Shown here piece by piece: positions 35,065 to 43,429 of a stretch of DNA of 64,000 nucleotides. The notes beneath the pieces were generated by a model. It saw only the letters and a program-made list of their open reading frames with translations, did not search any database and was not told the DNA's origin. This DNA is from Coralloluteibacterium thermophilum (GTDB lineage: Bacteria > Pseudomonadota > Gammaproteobacteria > Xanthomonadales > Xanthomonadaceae): contig NZ_JBHSGG010000029.1 in NCBI RefSeq assembly GCF_042654365.1, positions 116,513 through 180,512 on the forward strand, written 5' to 3'. Position numbers and translations under genes: made by a program. Positions within the stretch are counted from its first letter, which is position 1. Each line of letters starts with the position of its first letter.

Positions 35065-35532
35065 TCACGCCCCTTCCACGCGCGCCAGCCAGTCCGCGCC
35101 CGCCGGCGACAGGGCCGCCAGGCGGGCCATGCGGCCGTCGCCGTGCAGGCGCAGGGCGACGGCCAGATCCGGCGCGGGCAACGCCGCGGCGCCGCGCTCG
35201 GGCCACTCCACCAGCCACAGGCCCGCCTGCCCCGCGAGTTCGTCCAGGCCGAGGAAGTCGAGTTCCCCCGCGTCGCCGATCCGGTAGAGATCGAGGTGCG
35301 CGGCCTCGTCGCCGCCCTCCAGCGGGTAGCGCTCGACCAGGGTGTAGGTTGGGCTGCGGATGGTGCCGGTCACGCCCAGCGCGCGCAGCAGCGCGCGCGC
35401 CAGCGTGGACTTCCCGGCACCGAGGTCGCCTTCCAGGTGCACCACGGCGCGTGCGGGACGGTGCCGTGCGAGGGTCGCGCCGAGCGCCGCGGTGGCCTCG
35501 GCATCGGGCAGGAAGCGTTCGAGCGCGTTCAT
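35065..35532 (-). CDS. tsaE: tRNA t6A biosynthesis ATPase TsaE (155 aa)
   Basis: TsaE is the ATPase that works with TsaB and TsaD to form threonylcarbamoyladenosine at position 37 of ANN-decoding tRNAs. The Walker A loop LEGDLGAGKSTLAR (about residues 33-46) and the family motif SPTYTLVERY are intact, and length is normal. ATG 35532 overlaps the nnr stop as ATGA. An essential housekeeping gene in the usual place before the amidase and mutL. Confidence 0.95.
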   Translation of the reverse strand: MNALERFLPDAEATAALGATLARHRPARAVVHLEGDLGAGKSTLARALLRALGVTGTIRSPTYTLVERYPLEGGDEAAHLDLYRIGDAGELDFLGLDELAGQAGLWLVEWPERGAAALPAPDLAVALRLHGDGRMARLAALSPAGADWLARVEGA

Positions 35533-36986
35533 GGGTTGGCAAGCCTGCGGAGAGTGGGAAGCAGATCGCTCGCGGCGAGGCCGCGTTCGCCGTCGGCCGC
35601 GGCGAGGTCCGCCGCCGCCGCATGCAGCAGCGCGCCGCAGGAGGCCGCCTCGAAGGCGTCCAGCCCCTGTCCGCGCAGGGCGGCGATCACGCCCGTCAGC
35701 ACGTCGCCCATGCCGCCGCTGCCCATGCCGGGGTTGCCCGCCGCCACCACCCGCGGCGTCCGGCCCGGCGCCGCGACGAGGCTGCCGCTGCCCTTCAGCA
35801 CCACCACGCTGCCGTAGCGCTCGGCGAGCGCCGCGGCCGCGGCGAAGCGGTCGGCCTGCACCTCGGCGGTGCCGATGCCGAGCAGGCGCGCGGCCTCGCC
35901 CGGATGCGGGGTCAGCACCGCATCGTCGAGACGCCGCGGCGCCTCCGCGAGCAGGTTCAGCGCATCGGCGTCCACCACCAGGGGACGGCCCGCCGCGAGT
36001 GCGCGGGCGAACCACGCACGCCCCCAGGCGCCGCGGCCGAGGCCCGGCCCGACGGCCACCACGTCCGCGCGAGTCAGGAGGTCGGGCGCGGCATCCGGCG
36101 CGTCCGCCGCGTGCGCCATGATCTCCGGCTGCTGCGCGAGCAGGGCCGGGACGTGTTCGCGCCGGGTCAGGCCGCTGACGAGGCCCGCCCCCGAGCGCAG
36201 CGCCGCCCGCAGGCACAGCGCCAGCGCGCCGCCGGTCCCGTGGTCGCCGCCGATCGCGAGCACGTGCCCGTGGTCGCCCTTGTGCGCGTCGCGCGGCCGC
36301 GGCGCCAGCCAGTGCCCGAGCTCGGGCGCGGCGATGCAGCGCGCGGCGTTCTCCAGCTCCGGGAGCAGGTCGGGCAGGTCCAGGCGCTCGCAGTACACGG
36401 TACCGGCGAGCGCGGGCCCGCGACCGGTGCGCAGGCCGCGCTTGGGGAGCAGGAATTCGACCGTCGCGTCCGCACGCACCGCCGCGCCCGGCGCGGCGCC
36501 GGTGTCCGCGTCCAGGCCCGACGGCACGTCGAGGGCCAGCACCGGTCGGCCCGCGGCGTTCATCGCCGCGATCAGGGCGGCGGCCTCGTCGCGCGGTGCC
36601 CGCGTCAGCCCGATGCCGAACAGCGCGTCCACGATCAGGTCCGCGTCCGCCGGAAGCGCACCGTCGAACGCCCTCCGCGGTCCGTCCCAGGCGCGCCAGG
36701 CCGCTTCGGCGGCCTCGCCGCGCGGCTGCGTCCCCGCAGGAACCAGGACCGTCGCCTCGCGTCCCGCGGCATGGGCCAGCGCCGCCAGCAGGTGGCCGTC
36801 GCCACCGTTGTTGCCGCCGCCGCAGACCACGAGCAGACGGCCCGCGTCCGGCCAGCGCGCCTGCAGGTGCCGCCACGCCGCCGCGGCGGCGCGCTGCATC
36901 AGGACAGGTTCGGCGACCACGTCGCGCGAGGCACGTTCGAGCGCGCGGAGGTCGGCTGTGCGGTAGAGAGGCTGGCCGCGAAACAT
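35529..36986 (-). CDS. nnr: Bifunctional NAD(P)H-hydrate epimerase/ADP-dependent dehydratase (485 aa)
   Basis: Repairs hydrated NADH and NADPH. The N-terminal YjeF_N epimerase domain (about 1-210) has VVCGGGNNGGDGH and DALFGIGL. The C-terminal ribokinase-like dehydratase (about 225-485) has GDHGTGGAL, VVDADALNLL, TPHPGEAARLLG and the active-site loop GNPGMGSGGMGDVLTG. Both halves look functional. It is the first gene of the nnr-tsaE-amidase-mutL cluster. The 278 bases before it, up to the divergent ligB start at 37265, show no gene. Confidence 0.95.
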   Translation of the reverse strand: MFRGQPLYRTADLRALERASRDVVAEPVLMQRAAAAAWRHLQARWPDAGRLLVVCGGGNNGGDGHLLAALAHAAGREATVLVPAGTQPRGEAAEAAWRAWDGPRRAFDGALPADADLIVDALFGIGLTRAPRDEAAALIAAMNAAGRPVLALDVPSGLDADTGAAPGAAVRADATVEFLLPKRGLRTGRGPALAGTVYCERLDLPDLLPELENAARCIAAPELGHWLAPRPRDAHKGDHGHVLAIGGDHGTGGALALCLRAALRSGAGLVSGLTRREHVPALLAQQPEIMAHAADAPDAAPDLLTRADVVAVGPGLGRGAWGRAWFARALAAGRPLVVDADALNLLAEAPRRLDDAVLTPHPGEAARLLGIGTAEVQADRFAAAAALAERYGSVVVLKGSGSLVAAPGRTPRVVAAGNPGMGSGGMGDVLTGVIAALRGQGLDAFEAASCGALLHAAAADLAAADGERGLAASDLLPTLRRLANP

Positions 36987-37264
36987 CGGTGGATTCTAGA
37001 GCGTGTATCCCGTTGGGATGGATGCGTGGGTCGTCAGCGATGAGGAGCCGGCATTGCGGGCGCGAGCCTCGGGGCGGGACGCGGCCTGTCTCGACCATCC
37101 GAGGCCGCTTCGCAGCGCGCCGAAAGCACACGACGCGCTCCCGGGCGGACGGCGCGCCCGGTGGCGGATGCGGGGCCGCCTCACCCGCGGGCACGTGGTT
37201 TTCCTACCCCCGACCGCCGACGCCGCCGGTCGGCAGCACGGCTGCCCCTGCCCAGGCTGGCGGC

Positions 37265-39028
37265 ATGCCGAGTCTTCCGTCCACGCTGCGCACGCGCTCC
37301 CGCGGAGCCATGGTCTTGCTCTTGCGGGTGGCCGCGCTGCTGGCCATCGTCTGTGGCATCGAGGACACCGATGCCGCCTGTCCGGACTGGACGCCGGAGC
37401 GCGCCCGCGCGGAACACGCCGCCCTGGTCGAACGCCTGCAGGCCTGGGATGTCGCCTACCACGCCGACGGCACTGCCTTGGTCGACGACGCCACCTACGA
37501 CCAGGCGCGCGAGCGCGAGACGGCCTGGCGCACCTGCTTCCACCTGGATGCGCCACCCGGGCCGCTGGCCGCGGCCACGGGACCGCTGCGCCATCCCTAC
37601 CGCCAGCGCGGCCTGCGCAAGGGCGGCGATGGTGAGGTCGCGGCCTTCCTCGCGCGGCACGGCGCGGTCTGGATGCTGCCCAAGGTCGACGGCGTGGCGG
37701 TCACCCTCGTCTATCGCGACGGCGAACTCGCCCGCGCCATCAGCCGCGGCGACGGAACCGCGGGGCTCGACTGGAGCGCGCACGTGCGCGAGCTGGCACG
37801 CATACCTCGGCGCCTCGACCGGGCACCGCCGGTGCTGGTCGTGCAGGGCGAGCTCTATTGGCATGCGCCCGGCCACGTGCAGGCGCAGCTGGGCAGCGCC
37901 GGCCACCGCGGCCGAGTCGCCGGCGCCCTCGCGCGCACGGAACTCGATGCGGAGGCGCGCGGGCACATCGGCCTGTTCGTCTGGGACTGGCCGGCCGGCC
38001 CGCACGGCGTCGAGGCGCGCCTGCACGCCCTGGCAGACCTCGGCTTTCCCGAGGCCGCGGCCCATGCCGTCCGCGTGCGCGATAGCGCCCAGGCGCAGCG
38101 GCAGCGTGCAGCGTGGCTGCAGGGACCGCTGCCCTTCGCCACCGACGGCGTGGTGCTGCGCTCCGACCGTCGCGCCGCGGTCGCCCCGGACGATCCGCTG
38201 CCGCCGGCGGACGCGCTGGCCTGGAAGCACCCTGCCACGCAGGCGCTGGCGACAGTGCGCGCCATGGATTTCCCCATCGGCCGCACCGGACGCATCACAC
38301 CACGGCTCGAGCTCGAGCCGGTGGAACTGGACGGACGCAGCATCCGGCGCGTGTCGCTGGGCTCGCTGGCGCGCTGGCAGGCCCTCGACGTGCTCCCGGG
38401 CGACACGGTGGTGGTGTCGCTCGCCGGCGGCACCAGTCCCCGACTGGAGCGCGTGGCCTGGCGAGCGACGCTGCGCGGGACCGTCGTGGCGCCGGATCCG
38501 GCAGCGCACCACATGCTCAGCTGCTTTCGGCCGACCCCGGGTTGCGGGGAGCAGTTCCTGGCACGCGCGGAATGGCTCGGACGGCAGCTCGGCCTGCGCG
38601 GGATCGGGCGCGGGACCTGGGCGGCGGCAGTCGGAAGCGGCGCACTGGGCAACCTCGTCGACTGGCTGGCATGGAGCGGGACGAGCGCACCGCCGAATCC
38701 TGGCGCGCGCCTCGCGGCGGTGGCACCCGTGGCGCGGACCCGAGGGCTGGATGTCTGGCTGCGCGCCCTCGGAGCACCACCCGGCTTCGATGCGGATGCA
38801 GGCGATTTCGCGTCGCGCGCGACCCGCGACGCGGCGGCCTGGGAACGCCTGCCCGGGATCGGCCCCGGCCGTGCGCGTGCGCTCGAAGCCTTCTTCGCGC
38901 ATCCCGAGCTGCAGGCGGCCGCGGCGGCGCTCGGCGGGTTCGGGATTGCAGGGTTTCCGGCTCCCGCCGTGCAGCCCGAGGACGCCGGCACGACCGCCCT
39001 TGCGGGCGGAGCGGGCGTGGGTCGGTAG
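37265..39028 (+). CDS. ligB: LigB-type NAD-dependent DNA ligase with signal-peptide-like N-terminus (587 aa)
   Basis: LigB is the small paralogue of LigA. The adenylation motif PKVDGVAVTLVYRDG (Lys140) is intact, and its surroundings parallel E. coli LigB closely (ISRGDGTAGLDWS). OB-fold and helix-hairpin-helix regions follow, the latter seen in RLPGIGPGRARALEAFF. The zinc finger and BRCT domain of LigA are absent, as in LigB. The N-terminus VLLLRVAALLAIVCG followed by ACP looks like a Sec signal. ATG 37265 is given; ATG 37310 (MVLLLRV) gives a more typical signal length. Stands alone, divergent from nnr and convergent with pgi. Confidence 0.9.
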   Translation: MPSLPSTLRTRSRGAMVLLLRVAALLAIVCGIEDTDAACPDWTPERARAEHAALVERLQAWDVAYHADGTALVDDATYDQARERETAWRTCFHLDAPPGPLAAATGPLRHPYRQRGLRKGGDGEVAAFLARHGAVWMLPKVDGVAVTLVYRDGELARAISRGDGTAGLDWSAHVRELARIPRRLDRAPPVLVVQGELYWHAPGHVQAQLGSAGHRGRVAGALARTELDAEARGHIGLFVWDWPAGPHGVEARLHALADLGFPEAAAHAVRVRDSAQAQRQRAAWLQGPLPFATDGVVLRSDRRAAVAPDDPLPPADALAWKHPATQALATVRAMDFPIGRTGRITPRLELEPVELDGRSIRRVSLGSLARWQALDVLPGDTVVVSLAGGTSPRLERVAWRATLRGTVVAPDPAAHHMLSCFRPTPGCGEQFLARAEWLGRQLGLRGIGRGTWAAAVGSGALGNLVDWLAWSGTSAPPNPGARLAAVAPVARTRGLDVWLRALGAPPGFDADAGDFASRATRDAAAWERLPGIGPGRARALEAFFAHPELQAAAAALGGFGIAGFPAPAVQPEDAGTTALAGGAGVGR

Positions 39029-39081
39029 CGACCGGCGGCGCAAGGTCGGCGGCCCGTCGCCCTTCCGCGACCTGAAGATGC

Positions 39082-39103
39082 GCGCGCCGAGCCATCGGCG
39101 CGC
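39082..39103. terminator. Hairpin between convergent ligB and pgi
   Basis: A perfect 9-bp stem (GCGCGCCGA with TCGGCGCGC) and a GCCA loop lie in the 87-base convergent gap. There is no T-run on either side, so intrinsic termination is uncertain. Confidence 0.4.
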
Positions 39104-39115
39104 CGCCTGGATGGC

Positions 39116-40624
39116 TCAGCCGCGCGCGCGGATGGCGTCGATCAGCGCGGCGGTGACGGGATCGAGCGGGCCGGTGAGTTCGCCCGCCAGCGCCGGCAGC
39201 AGATCGCCCGCGATCTTCTTGCCCAGCTCCACGCCCCACTGGTCGAAGGCGTTGATGCCCCACAGCACCGACTGCGCATAGACGCTGTGCTCGTACAGCG
39301 CGATCAGGCCGCCGAGGCTCTCCGGGGTCAGCGCATCCAGCAGCAGCAGCGTGGACGGCCGCCCGCCCGGATACACCTTCTGCGGGTCGTCGACGTCGGC
39401 ACCGTTGGCGAAGGCCTCGGTCTGCGCGAGCAGGTTGGCGAGCAGCGCGCGGTGGTTGTCGGCGAAGGGATGCGACGGCCGCGCCACGCCGATGAAGTCG
39501 GCAGGGACGATGTCGGTCCCCTGGTGCAGGGCCTGGAAGAAGCTGTGCTGCGAATTGGTGCCCGCGCCGCCCCACAGCACCGGCACGGTGGCGTGGTCGA
39601 TGGCGCTGCCGTCGGCGGCGACGCGCTTGCCCAGGCTCTCCATCACCAGTTGCTGCAGGTAGGCCGGCAGCAGGGCCAGGCGCTCGTCGTAGGGCAGCAC
39701 GGCGTGGGTCGGATAGCCCAGGCCGTTGCGGTTCCAGACGCCGTGCAGGGCATGCTGGACCGGCAGGTTGTCCTCGACCGGCGCCTCCAGCACGTGCGCG
39801 TCCATGGCCGCGGCGCCGGCCAGGAGCGCCTCGAAGCCCTCCATGCCGATGGCCAGCGCGATCGAGAACCCGACCGCCGACCACAGCGAATAGCGCCCGC
39901 CGACCCAGTCCCACATCGGCAGCACCCGCTCGGCGGCGACGCCGAAGGCCTCGGCCCTGGGCACGTTGGCGCTGACCGCGTAGAGGCGCCCGGCGCCACC
40001 GAGCCAGTCGCGCAGCACGGCGCCGTTGAGCAGGGTCTCCTGGGTGCCGAAGCTCTTGGACACGAGGATCGCCGCGGTGCGCTCGGGATCGAGCCCCGCG
40101 AGCAGGCGCTGGGCGGCGCTGCCGTCGACGTTGCTCAGGAAGTGCAGGCGGAAGCGGCCGGTGCCGAACTCCGCCAGGGCGTCGACCACCAGGCGCGGGC
40201 CGAGGTCGGAGCCGCCGATGCCGACGTTGACCACGTCGGTGACCTCGGAGGCCTCGAGCGCCGCGACCAGCGCACGCATGCGCTCGCGGGCCTGCACGGC
40301 CTGCGCATGCGCGGCGCGCGCGGTATCGCTCGTCCCCAGGTCCGAACGCAGTGCGCTGTGCAGCGCCGGCCGGCGCTCCGAGGCGTTCACCATCTCGCCG
40401 TCGAACAGGCGCCGGAAGGCCGGTACCAGGCCCGCGGCGTCCGCCAGCGCGTGCAGCGCCGCACGCGCGTCGCCGTCGAGCTTCTGGCGCGCGAGGCTCA
40501 TGCCGATCGGGCCGGCGCGCAGCATGCGCGCCGCACGGCCGGGCTCGGCCTGGACGAGGTCGGGAATCCGTGCGGCGGCGAGCCGCGCGGCGTGGGGTGC
40601 CAGTGCCGCCAGCGCGGCGGACAT
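39116..40624 (-). CDS. pgi: Glucose-6-phosphate isomerase (502 aa)
   Basis: Interconverts glucose-6-phosphate and fructose-6-phosphate. Conserved stretches: VGIGGSDLGPRLV, SKSFGTQETLLNG, LWGGAGTNSQHSFFQALHQG and GINAFDQWGVELGK, including the catalytic Glu, His and Lys contexts. At 502 residues it is shorter than E. coli Pgi, with a reduced N-terminus, which is usual in Xanthomonadales-like relatives. Start ATG 40624 overlaps the panD stop as TGATG, so translation is coupled. The open frame continues upstream through panD but is not coding there. Confidence 0.96.
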   Translation of the reverse strand: MSAALAALAPHAARLAAARIPDLVQAEPGRAARMLRAGPIGMSLARQKLDGDARAALHALADAAGLVPAFRRLFDGEMVNASERRPALHSALRSDLGTSDTARAAHAQAVQARERMRALVAALEASEVTDVVNVGIGGSDLGPRLVVDALAEFGTGRFRLHFLSNVDGSAAQRLLAGLDPERTAAILVSKSFGTQETLLNGAVLRDWLGGAGRLYAVSANVPRAEAFGVAAERVLPMWDWVGGRYSLWSAVGFSIALAIGMEGFEALLAGAAAMDAHVLEAPVEDNLPVQHALHGVWNRNGLGYPTHAVLPYDERLALLPAYLQQLVMESLGKRVAADGSAIDHATVPVLWGGAGTNSQHSFFQALHQGTDIVPADFIGVARPSHPFADNHRALLANLLAQTEAFANGADVDDPQKVYPGGRPSTLLLLDALTPESLGGLIALYEHSVYAQSVLWGINAFDQWGVELGKKIAGDLLPALAGELTGPLDPVTAALIDAIRARG

Positions 40625-41004
40625 CAGGCGGCCTGCGCCGGGATGACGTCGTTGGTGTGCGTCATCCGGTTCTCGCCGTCCACGTACACGAGCTTCGGCT
40701 TGAACTCCGCCGCCTCGCTCTCGCTCATGCCGGCATAGGCGCAGATGATGACGAGATCGCCCACCTCGGCCTGGTGCGCGGCGGCGCCGTTGACCGAGAT
40801 GACGCCGCTGCCGGCCTCGGCGCGGATCGCGTAGGTGGCGAACCGCTTGCCGTTGTTGATGTTGTAGATCTCGATCCGCTCGTACTCGCGGATGCCGCTG
40901 AGCTCCAGCAGGTTCGCGTCGATCGCGCAGGAGCCCTCGTAGTGCAGCTCGGCGTGGGTGACCGAGGCGCGGTGGATCTTGCCCTTGAGCAGGGTCAGCT
41001 GCAT
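40624..41004 (-). CDS. panD: Aspartate 1-decarboxylase (126 aa)
   Basis: Makes beta-alanine for pantothenate. It is a pyruvoyl enzyme that cleaves itself at Gly24-Ser25, seen in YEGSCAID. Family motifs MQLTLLKGKIHRA at the start and NNGKRFATYAI in the middle are intact. ATG 41004 is preferred to the upstream in-frame ATG 41049, which would add 15 residues the family lacks. The panC stop is 127 bases upstream; that gap contains no gene. Confidence 0.96.
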   Translation of the reverse strand: MQLTLLKGKIHRASVTHAELHYEGSCAIDANLLELSGIREYERIEIYNINNGKRFATYAIRAEAGSGVISVNGAAAHQAEVGDLVIICAYAGMSESEAAEFKPKLVYVDGENRMTHTNDVIPAQAA

Positions 41005-41131
41005 GGCGTGCTCCGGATGGCGATGAAACGCAGGCTGGGGTAGCCGCATAGTCTAGGAATGCATACCGCACCGCCGCAAATGGGAGCGCGAAGGGCGGCT
41101 TGCAAGGCCCAGGCCCCGTTCAGGCTGCGGC

Positions 41132-41974
41132 TCAGAGCAGCAGGTTGTCGATCAGGCGCGTGCGCCCCAGTCGGGCCGCGACCAGGGCCACCACGCCGCC
41201 GTCGTCGAGCGACGCGGCCGGCGCCAGGTCGTCCGCCCGCCGCAGCGCCACGTAGTCCACCTCGAAGCCGGCGGCGGCCAGGCGGCGGTGCGCCTCGGCC
41301 TCGATCTCTGCCAGCGGAACGCGGCGTTGCGCGGCCTCGCGCACGAACTGCAGGGTGCGGTGGATCTCCGGCGCCCGCGCCCGCTCCTCCGCGGAGAGGT
41401 ACTGGTTGCGCGAGCTCAGCGCCAGCCCGTCGGGCTCCCGCTGCGTCTCCGCGGCGAGGATGGAAACCGGCAGCGAGAGGTCGCGCACCAGGTACTCGAT
41501 GACCCGCACCTGCTGGAAATCCTTGCGGCCGAACACGGCCACGTCCGGCTGCACCATGTTGAGCAGCCGCAGCACCACGGTGGCCACGCCGTCGAAGTGC
41601 CCGGGGCGGTGGGCGCCGTCGAGCACGTCGCTGAGCCCGGGCACCCGCACCCGCACGCAGCGCTCGGGCCCGAACGGGTACATCTGCTCGACAGACGGCA
41701 GCAGCAGCAGGTCGCAGCCCGCGTCGGCGAGGCCGACCGCGTCGGCGTCCGGCGTGCGCGGGTAGCGCTCGAAGTCCTCGTTCGGCCCGAACTGCGTGGG
41801 ATTGACGAACACGCTGGCGACCACGCGGTCGGCCTGGCGGCGCGCCAGCGCCACCAGCGAGAAGTGCCCGGCGTGCAGGTTGCCCATCGTGGGGACGAAG
41901 GCGACGCGCTCGCCGGCGCGCTTCCAGCCGCCGACGGCGGCACGCAGGTCGGACACGGTGCGGACGGTGAGCAT
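41132..41974 (-). CDS. panC: Pantothenate synthetase (280 aa)
   Basis: Joins pantoate and beta-alanine using ATP. The HIGH-type motif PTMGNLHAGHFSLV (about residues 28-41), FVNPTQFGPNEDFERYPR, FGRKDFQQ and the KMSKS-like region SSRNQYLS are present. Length is typical. ATG 41974 begins the family-standard N-terminus; the frame is open upstream into panB antisense-like sequence. It follows panB by 74 bases on the same strand. Confidence 0.96.
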   Translation of the reverse strand: MLTVRTVSDLRAAVGGWKRAGERVAFVPTMGNLHAGHFSLVALARRQADRVVASVFVNPTQFGPNEDFERYPRTPDADAVGLADAGCDLLLLPSVEQMYPFGPERCVRVRVPGLSDVLDGAHRPGHFDGVATVVLRLLNMVQPDVAVFGRKDFQQVRVIEYLVRDLSLPVSILAAETQREPDGLALSSRNQYLSAEERARAPEIHRTLQFVREAAQRRVPLAEIEAEAHRRLAAAGFEVDYVALRRADDLAPAASLDDGGVVALVAARLGRTRLIDNLLL

Positions 41975-42048
41975 CGGGAATCCTCGGGGAGCGGGTCGTG
42001 CTTCGGGAGTGTGGGCTGCGGGCGGACGGCGCCGGTCCCGGCGGCGGC

Positions 42049-42870
42049 TCAGGCGTAGGCGTGCTCGGGGCCCGGGAAGCTGCCGTCGCGCACGGCGGCG
42101 ACATAGGCCTCCACCGCGCCGCGGATGGAACCGCCCCCGGCGAGGAAGTCCTTGACGAAGCGCGGGCGCCGCGCGCCCAGGCCGAGCAGGTCGTGCAGCA
42201 CGAGGATCTGGCCGTCGCACGCCGCCCCTGCGCCGATGCCGATGGTGGCGACCGGTACGTCCGCGGTGATCTCCGCCGCCAGCGCCGAGGGCACGCATTC
42301 GAGCACCAGCGCCTCGGCACCGGCCTCCGCCACGGCGCACGCATCCTGCCGCAGCCGCGCCGCCGCCTCGGCCTCGCGGCCCTGGACGCGATAGCCGCCC
42401 AGGCGCAGCACCGACTGCGGCGTCAGGCCCAGGTGGGCGCAGACCGGGATCTCGCGCTCGACGAGGAAGCGGATCGTTTCCAGCTTCGGTCCCGCGCCCT
42501 CGATCTTCACCATCGCCGCGCCGGCCTGGAGCAGGCGCGTGGCCGCATCGAGCGCACGCTCGGGCGTGGCGTCGGCCTGGAACGGCAGGTCCGCCATCAG
42601 CAGGGGCGCGTGCAGCGCGCGGGCGACGCAGGCGGTGTGGTAGGCGACGTCGGCCACCGTCACCGGCAGGGTGCTGGACTGCCCCTGCACCACCATGCCC
42701 AGCGAGTCGCCGACCAGGACGACGTCGATGCCGCCCTCCTCCAGCGCGGTCGCGAAGCCGGCGTCGTAGCAGGTCAGCGCGGCGATCCGCCGCCCCTCCG
42801 CCTTGAAGCCGCGCAGCTGGGGAACGGTCACGGGCTTGCGCGCGGATGCGGCTGCGGTGTCTGCGTACAT
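42049..42870 (-). CDS. panB: 3-methyl-2-oxobutanoate hydroxymethyltransferase (273 aa)
   Basis: Transfers a hydroxymethyl group from methylene-tetrahydrofolate to ketoisovalerate, the first committed step to pantothenate. Motifs: LTCYDAGFATALEEGG, VLVGDSLGMVVQG with the metal-binding Asp, VKIEGAG, and the late IGIGAGAACDGQILVLHD. ATG 42870 gives a normal N-terminus. It follows folK by 25 bases in the pcnB-folK-panB-panC-panD-pgi run. Confidence 0.96.
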   Translation of the reverse strand: MYADTAAASARKPVTVPQLRGFKAEGRRIAALTCYDAGFATALEEGGIDVVLVGDSLGMVVQGQSSTLPVTVADVAYHTACVARALHAPLLMADLPFQADATPERALDAATRLLQAGAAMVKIEGAGPKLETIRFLVEREIPVCAHLGLTPQSVLRLGGYRVQGREAEAAARLRQDACAVAEAGAEALVLECVPSALAAEITADVPVATIGIGAGAACDGQILVLHDLLGLGARRPRFVKDFLAGGGSIRGAVEAYVAAVRDGSFPGPEHAYA

Positions 42871-42895
42871 GGCTGGGGCTCCTCGGCGAGGGCGG

Positions 42896-43429
42896 CTATG
42901 GTCCGGTCGCCGACGGCGACGACGCAAGCGGCGCGCCCGCCTCGACCGCAACGATGCCGTCCTGCCCGAGTGCATCGCGCAGCGCCTCCACCCTGCCCTG
43001 CCCCGGCAGCAGCAGCCCGGGCGCGACCTCGGCCAGCGGCACCAGCACGAAGGCGCGCTGGTGGATGCGCGGATGCGGCAGGGTCAGGCGCGGCGTGTCG
43101 ATGCTGCGCTCGCCGTAGGTGAGCAGGTCGAGATCGAGCGTGCGCGGCCCCCAGCGCAGGGCATCCGCGCCTCGGTCGCGCCCGTGCGCGCGCTCGATGT
43201 CGAGCAGGGCGTCCAGCAGCGCCTCGGGCGCGAGCGCGGTGTCGAGCGCGGCCACGGCGTTGAGGAAGGGCGGCTGCGCCGTCTCGCCCCAGGGCGGCGT
43301 GCGGTAGCGGCGCGATACCGCCGCCACCCGCGTGTCCGCCAGGGTGTCGAGCATGTGCAGCGCGGAGTCGAAGCTCGCCGCCACGTCGCCCAGGTTGCCG
43401 CCGAGGCCGACGTGCGCGCGCACCCTCAC
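42896..43429 (-). CDS. folK: 2-amino-4-hydroxy-6-hydroxymethyldihydropteridine diphosphokinase (177 aa)
   Basis: Pyrophosphorylates the pterin precursor of folate. Family motifs: VGLGGNLGD at the N-terminus, SRRYRTPPWGETAQPPFLNAV (quoted in part), and GPRTLDLDLLTYG with the Mg-binding Asp pair, then LPHPRIHQRAFVLVPL. GTG 43429 is chosen because it overlaps the likely pcnB stop as GTGA; GTG 43423 is the next candidate. The gene itself lies outside the stretch of unknown bases. Confidence 0.93.
   Translation of the reverse strand: MRVRAHVGLGGNLGDVAASFDSALHMLDTLADTRVAAVSRRYRTPPWGETAQPPFLNAVAALDTALAPEALLDALLDIERAHGRDRGADALRWGPRTLDLDLLTYGERSIDTPRLTLPHPRIHQRAFVLVPLAEVAPGLLLPGQGRVEALRDALGQDGIVAVEAGAPLASSPSATGP

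Noticed and set aside
36987..37264. A short plus-strand open frame from about 37003 upstream of ligB
   Set aside because: Arg/Ala-rich composition, no ribosome site and overlap with the ligB start region in another frame; no evidence that it is expressed.
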